A stretch of 32,297 bases of DNA, taken from the NCBI GenBank assembly GCA_029258605.1, contig JARHYE010000018.1, forward strand, positions 1-32,297, written 5' to 3'. Origin of the DNA: Ruminococcus sp. (GTDB lineage Bacteria > Bacillota > Clostridia > Lachnospirales > Lachnospiraceae). Below are positions 28,478 through 32,297 of this stretch, in pieces (position 1 is the first letter of the stretch; every line of letters begins with the position of its first letter). The notes under the pieces are model-generated. The model had not been told where the DNA came from. It saw only the letters and a program-made list of their open reading frames with translations, and ran no database searches. The position numbers and the translations under genes are program-made.

Positions 28478-29671
28478 ATGATACGAAAGAAAAATATGGA
28501 TCTGTATACTGGAAACGATCGAGGAGTGGACAGGCTACAGGGAAATGTTCAAAGAAAAAAAATAAAGCGGTCGTATAACTGGGTTATTTATATTTTATTG
28601 ATAATAATGATTGTATGTGGGACTGTTTTGCTTCTTAAGAACCAGACCTATACAAAGACATGGAAAGTTACTACATATGAAGCAAATAATTCTGATACAA
28701 ACAGGTACGCCCAGTTTGAAAAAGGATTGGTCCGCTACAATCGAGATGGAATTGTCTATTTGAATCGGAAAAATAAAGAGCGCTGGATTCAGCCATGTCA
28801 AATGAAAAATCCAGATATAAAAGTTGTGGGGAAAACATTTGCAGTTTCAGATATCGGTGGAAATTCCATTATGGTGTTCAATAAGCAGGGAATAAGAGGG
28901 GAGATGAAAACTACCAGACCAATTGAAAAGTTTGCAATTTCATCCCAAGGAATCATAGCTGCGATTCTAAATAATGGGGAATCGCCAATTATTACGTTGT
29001 ATGATGTCATGGGAAATATTCTGGTAGAATATACAGTTCCAGTAGGAACTCTTGGATATCCGGTTGCTTTAGAGTTGTCAGATGATGGGAAGATATTAGG
29101 GGTTTCTTATTTGTTTACAAAAGATGGAACGTTGGAATCTAAAGTTGTATTTTACAATTTTGGGGAGAAAGGCAAGGAAACCACAGATTACCAGGTAATA
29201 CAGGATCGTTATAAAGATAAGATCATTCCAGAAATTTATACCTTTGATCAGGAATCTTTTGTGGTGGTTAGTGACGATTCGTTTCTTGTCTATGAAGGGA
29301 AGGAAACACCGAAAAAGAAGAAAGAAGTACAACTTGGACAAGAAATAAGAAGTAGTTTTCATACAGACAAATACATAGGATTTATACTGCTCAATCAAGA
29401 TAAATCAGGGTATGAGGCAAGATTATATAACAAAAATGGAAAACAATTGATGAGCAAAGAGTTTTCGGGTGAATATACGGATGTGAAAATGGTGCAGGAT
29501 GATATTATTATGAATTCAGGGAAAAATGCTTGTATCATCACAAAGAATGGAACGATAAAATTTCAAGGCGATTTTACTACCGACGTTCTGGAAATTATTC
29601 CTACATTTGGCCTTAACAGATATTTGATGGTAAGTGCAGAAGAATTAAGTGTTGTTTATCTTATAAAGTAG
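28478..29671 (+). CDS. DUF5711-like membrane-anchored beta-propeller-like protein
   Basis: N-terminal TM VIYILLIIMIVCGTVLLL then repeated beta-strand-rich repeats; SD aagggg before ATG 28478. Confidence 0.65.
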   Translation: MIRKKNMDLYTGNDRGVDRLQGNVQRKKIKRSYNWVIYILLIIMIVCGTVLLLKNQTYTKTWKVTTYEANNSDTNRYAQFEKGLVRYNRDGIVYLNRKNKERWIQPCQMKNPDIKVVGKTFAVSDIGGNSIMVFNKQGIRGEMKTTRPIEKFAISSQGIIAAILNNGESPIITLYDVMGNILVEYTVPVGTLGYPVALELSDDGKILGVSYLFTKDGTLESKVVFYNFGEKGKETTDYQVIQDRYKDKIIPEIYTFDQESFVVVSDDSFLVYEGKETPKKKKEVQLGQEIRSSFHTDKYIGFILLNQDKSGYEARLYNKNGKQLMSKEFSGEYTDVKMVQDDIIMNSGKNACIITKNGTIKFQGDFTTDVLEIIPTFGLNRYLMVSAEELSVVYLIK

Positions 29672-29691
29672 GTTATAAAACAGGAGTTGAT

Positions 29692-30405
29692 ATGGAAAAT
29701 TGGTTATTGATTATAGTGATTATCATATTTGCAGCATGTATCATTATGGGGGCAACTCGCGGTTTCTTGAAAATTAGTTTGTCCCTATTTTCAACAATTT
29801 TGCTAGTTGCATTGATTAGTTTTTTGAATCCGCACGTATCAGATGTGCTTTCAAAGTATACACCGTTACAAAAAACATTAGAGAAAAAATGCAAAGTTGC
29901 AATGTTTGAAAAATTTTCAGAAGAAATAGAAGAGGCAAAGAATCCGGATATGTTGTCATTGGAAGAACAAATTCAGTATATTGAAGAAACATATCTTCCG
30001 TCTTTTATTAAAGAGAGATTGATTGAAAATAATAATACTCAAATTTATAAAGAGTTAGGAGTAGAGGTTTTTACGGATTTTGCATCAGCATATATGGCTA
30101 GAATGGTTTTAAGAATCCTTTCGTTTTTGGTTACGTTTTTCGTGGCTCTTATAGCAATACGGTTTTTGATTGCTATGGCTGGAATTGTAGAAATGATACC
30201 GGTCATAGGTGGAATTAATCGTCTGATTGGAGTGGCGGCAGGTTTTGTGATTGCGTTACTGATTGTATGGGTATTGTTTTTGGGACTGACGCTAATGAAT
30301 TCCACAGAATTAGGAAGAGCTGGTGTACAGATGATCAATGAAAATGAGTGGTTGTCTTTTCTTTATGAGCATAACTTGTTACTCCATGCTATTTTAAAAT
30401 TTTAA
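29692..30405 (+). CDS. CvpA family membrane protein
   Basis: Multi-TM; ATRGFLKISLSLFSTILLVALISFLNPHVSDVL and GGINRLIGVAAGFVIALLIVWV are CvpA-like. Confidence 0.8.
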   Translation: MENWLLIIVIIIFAACIIMGATRGFLKISLSLFSTILLVALISFLNPHVSDVLSKYTPLQKTLEKKCKVAMFEKFSEEIEEAKNPDMLSLEEQIQYIEETYLPSFIKERLIENNNTQIYKELGVEVFTDFASAYMARMVLRILSFLVTFFVALIAIRFLIAMAGIVEMIPVIGGINRLIGVAAGFVIALLIVWVLFLGLTLMNSTELGRAGVQMINENEWLSFLYEHNLLLHAILKF

Positions 30406-30436
30406 TAGAAAAAGATAAAAGTTTTTTAAAATAGTA

Positions 30437-30465
30437 TTGACGGAATATAAATAGTGTGCTATACT
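30437..30465 (+). promoter_or_regulatory. Extended -10 sigmaA promoter of the tRNA-Ala/tRNA-Asn operon: TTGACG-N17-TATACT
   Basis: TTGACG 30437-30442, TGC before TATACT 30460-30465. Confidence 0.75.
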
Positions 30466-30494
30466 ACAAAAGTTGTTACGGATAACAACTTTTT

Positions 30495-30567
30495 GGGGGA
30501 TTAGCTCAGTTGGGAGAGCGCCTGCCTTGCAAGCAGGAGGTCACGAGTTCGAATCTCGTATTCTCCA
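30495..30567 (+). tRNA. tRNA-Ala (anticodon TGC)
   Basis: Full cloverleaf by eye: GGGGGAT acceptor pairs with ATTCTCC including the G3·U70 Ala identity pair; anticodon loop CTTGCAA. Confidence 0.95.
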
Positions 30568-30603
30568 CTTACTTGATCTTAGTCAAGTCAAAATTGTATA
30601 TAA

Positions 30604-30675
30604 TCCTCGATAGCTCAGTGGTAGAGCATTCGGCTGTTAACCGAAGGGTCGTTGGTTCGAACCCAACTCGGGGAG
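30604..30675 (+). tRNA. tRNA-Asn (anticodon GTT)
   Basis: Acceptor TCCTCGA/TCGGGGA; anticodon loop CTGTTAA; GGTTCGAACCC T-arm. Confidence 0.95.
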
Positions 30676-30680
30676 CTTTG

Positions 30681-30713
30681 AAGTCCTATAAACAGATGTT
30701 TATAGGACTTTTG
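30681..30713 (+). terminator. Terminator after tRNA-Asn
   Basis: Perfect 13-bp stem AAGTCCTATAAAC/GTTTATAGGACTT followed by TTG. Confidence 0.8.
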
Positions 30714-30756
30714 CTATAGGTAAATTTAAAGCTTTTGTTTGGAATGGAGTGATGGA

Positions 30757-32091
30757 ATGCAGATAAAAAAAGAAAGAGAATCATTTGGTACAAAATTTGG
30801 ATTCATTGTTGCATGTGTAGGTTCGGCAGTAGGGATGGGAAATATTTGGATGTTTCCATATAGAACAGGAGCACTTGGAGGTGCTGCATTCTTAATTCCA
30901 TACTTTATTTTTGTTGTTTTGTTAGGTTTTTCCGGAGTTATTGGTGAGATGGCCTTTGGACGGAGTTGTCAAACTGGCCCTCTTGGTGCTTTTGCAAATG
31001 CGATGGAGATGCGCTTTGGAAAAAAAGGAAAACGGATAGGGAAATTGATCGGAATGATTCCAGTTATAGGATCTCTTGGAATTGCAATTGGATATTCAGT
31101 TGTTGTTGGATGGTTTATAAAATATCTGTTTAGTGCACTTACTGGAAGTTTAACCAAAACAGAGAATATGGGGAGCTTTTTTGGGGAACTTGCAGTAGAA
31201 TTTGGAAGCGTGGGATGGCAGTTACTTGGTCTTGCAATCACTTTTGGGATTATGGTATTGGGGGTTAACAAAGGGATTGAGAAAATGAACAAGTTGATGA
31301 TGCCAATATTTTTCTTGTTTTTTATAGCTTTGTTTGCCCGGGTGGCGACACTTCCAGGAGCAGCAGATGGATATCGTTATTTATTTGTACCTGATTGGAA
31401 ACAGCTTGGAAATGTAAAAACATGGGTATACGCACTTGGCCAGGCATTTTTCTCTTTGTCCTTGGCTGGGTCAGGAACAATCGTCTATGGCAGTTATTTA
31501 AGAAAAGATGTGGATATTGTAGGATGTGCAAAAAATGTTGCGTTTTTTGATACGTGTGCAGCACTTCTTGCGGGTGTGGTTGTAATTCCATCGGTATTTG
31601 CATTTGGATTAGATGTAGCAAGTGGTCCTCCACTTATGTTTATTACCCTTCCGGCGGTATTTCAGAAGATGCCTTTTGGAGAATTATTTGCAGTGATCTT
31701 TTTTGTTGCAGTTCTATTTGCGGCTTTGACATCTTTGGTGAATCTATTTGAAACACCAATAGAGGCGATTCAGGAACAATTCAAACTTTCAAGAGGAAAA
31801 GCAGTGGGGATTATAGCTGTTATTTCTGCAGTTATAGGTGTTTTTATAGAAAGTGGAAGTGCGGTAGGAGCATGGATGGATGCGGTTTCCATTTATATTA
31901 TTCCGCTTGGAGCATTGCTTGCAGGAATTATGTTTTATTGGATTTGCCCAAAAGGATATGCGAGGGAACAGGTGGAAATTGGAAGCAAGAAAACTCTCGG
32001 AAGGTGGTTTGAGCCTCTTACAAAGTATATATTTGTGGGGATTACATTGATTGTATATGTGCTTGGAATTTTCTTCGGAGGAATTGGATAA
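30757..32091 (+). CDS. Sodium-dependent neurotransmitter:sodium symporter (NSS/SNF) family transporter
   Basis: FGTKFGFIVACVGSAVGMGNIWMFPYRTGALGGAAFLIPYF (TM1 unwound region), multi-TM; SD before ATG 30757. Confidence 0.94.
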   Translation: MQIKKERESFGTKFGFIVACVGSAVGMGNIWMFPYRTGALGGAAFLIPYFIFVVLLGFSGVIGEMAFGRSCQTGPLGAFANAMEMRFGKKGKRIGKLIGMIPVIGSLGIAIGYSVVVGWFIKYLFSALTGSLTKTENMGSFFGELAVEFGSVGWQLLGLAITFGIMVLGVNKGIEKMNKLMMPIFFLFFIALFARVATLPGAADGYRYLFVPDWKQLGNVKTWVYALGQAFFSLSLAGSGTIVYGSYLRKDVDIVGCAKNVAFFDTCAALLAGVVVIPSVFAFGLDVASGPPLMFITLPAVFQKMPFGELFAVIFFVAVLFAALTSLVNLFETPIEAIQEQFKLSRGKAVGIIAVISAVIGVFIESGSAVGAWMDAVSIYIIPLGALLAGIMFYWICPKGYAREQVEIGSKKTLGRWFEPLTKYIFVGITLIVYVLGIFFGGIG

Positions 32092-32108
32092 AAAAATAAA
32101 AAAAAGAC

Positions 32109-32137
32109 TTGATTTTTTTGGAGCTATATGATAATAT
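32109..32137 (+). promoter_or_regulatory. Candidate promoter of tRNA-Glu operon: TTGATT-N17-TAATAT
   Basis: TTGATT 32109-32114, TAATAT 32132-32137. Confidence 0.4.
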
Positions 32138-32174
32138 AAAAAACGGTCACGGAAAAAGTGACAGAAAAAAATAT

Positions 32175-32246
32175 GGCTCCTTGGTCAAGCGGTTAAGACA
32201 TCGCCCTTTCACGGCGGTAACACGGGTTCGATTCCCGTAGGAGTCA
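32175..32246 (+). tRNA. tRNA-Glu (anticodon TTC)
   Basis: Acceptor GGCTCCT/AGGAGTC, anticodon loop CTTTCAC, T-arm GGGTTCGATTCCC. Confidence 0.95.
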
Positions 32247-32250
32247 GTAT

Positions 32251-32297
32251 GGCGCAGTAGCCAAGTGGTAAGGCGTGGGTCTGCAACACCCTGATCA
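32251..32297 (+). tRNA. tRNA-Cys (anticodon GCA), truncated by window end
   Basis: GGCGCAGTAGCCAAGTGGTAAGGCGTGGGTCTGCAACACCC; anticodon GCA; T-arm missing. Confidence 0.85.

Noticed and set aside
30510-30719. 69-aa plus-strand ORF
   Set aside because: Translation runs through tRNA-Ala and tRNA-Asn; not a protein gene.
1-32297. CRISPR array, transposon, prophage or integron
   Set aside because: No regularly spaced direct repeats, transposase/integrase ORFs or terminal inverted repeats seen; gene content is housekeeping/sporulation.
32251-32297. Degenerate or unusual tRNA-Cys
   Set aside because: It is simply cut by the window end; the visible half is canonical.

Overview
This 32.3 kb window looks like a chromosomal contig from a spore-forming Clostridia relative, probably Lachnospiraceae by gene content (inference). 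It encodes about 29 genes and 4 tRNAs. The core gene set is asnS, a YhaO/YhaN-like (SbcCD-like) pair, a CCA-adding enzyme, a CotS-like protein, a phosphohexomutase, and the HU–S4–yabP–yabQ–divIC–spoIIE–tilS–hpt–ftsH sporulation/division block. It continues with a GH13 glycosidase, a convergent map and glgC/glgD, pfk, dnaX–ybaB–recR, a split transketolase, a three-gene membrane cluster (LysM protein, DUF5711-like, CvpA), tRNA-Ala/tRNA-Asn, an NSS transporter, tRNA-Glu and a truncated tRNA-Cys at the right end. I found no CRISPR array, prophage or transposon. The most interesting signals are: (i) a LysM membrane protein whose unannotated N-terminal domain resembles a JAMM/MPN fold with a destroyed metal motif; (ii) a SpoIIE with no membrane domain; (iii) a hairpin masking the cotS Shine-Dalgarno, with a sporulation-type -10 positioned so that transcripts would start inside the hairpin; (iv) a tilS start with no SD sitting exactly where a sigmaA promoter predicts the transcription start; (v) a minimal YhaN-like ATPase with a transmembrane hairpin in place of a zinc hook; (vi) a PFK with mixed ATP/PPi signature residues. 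All calls are by eye, with no database search.
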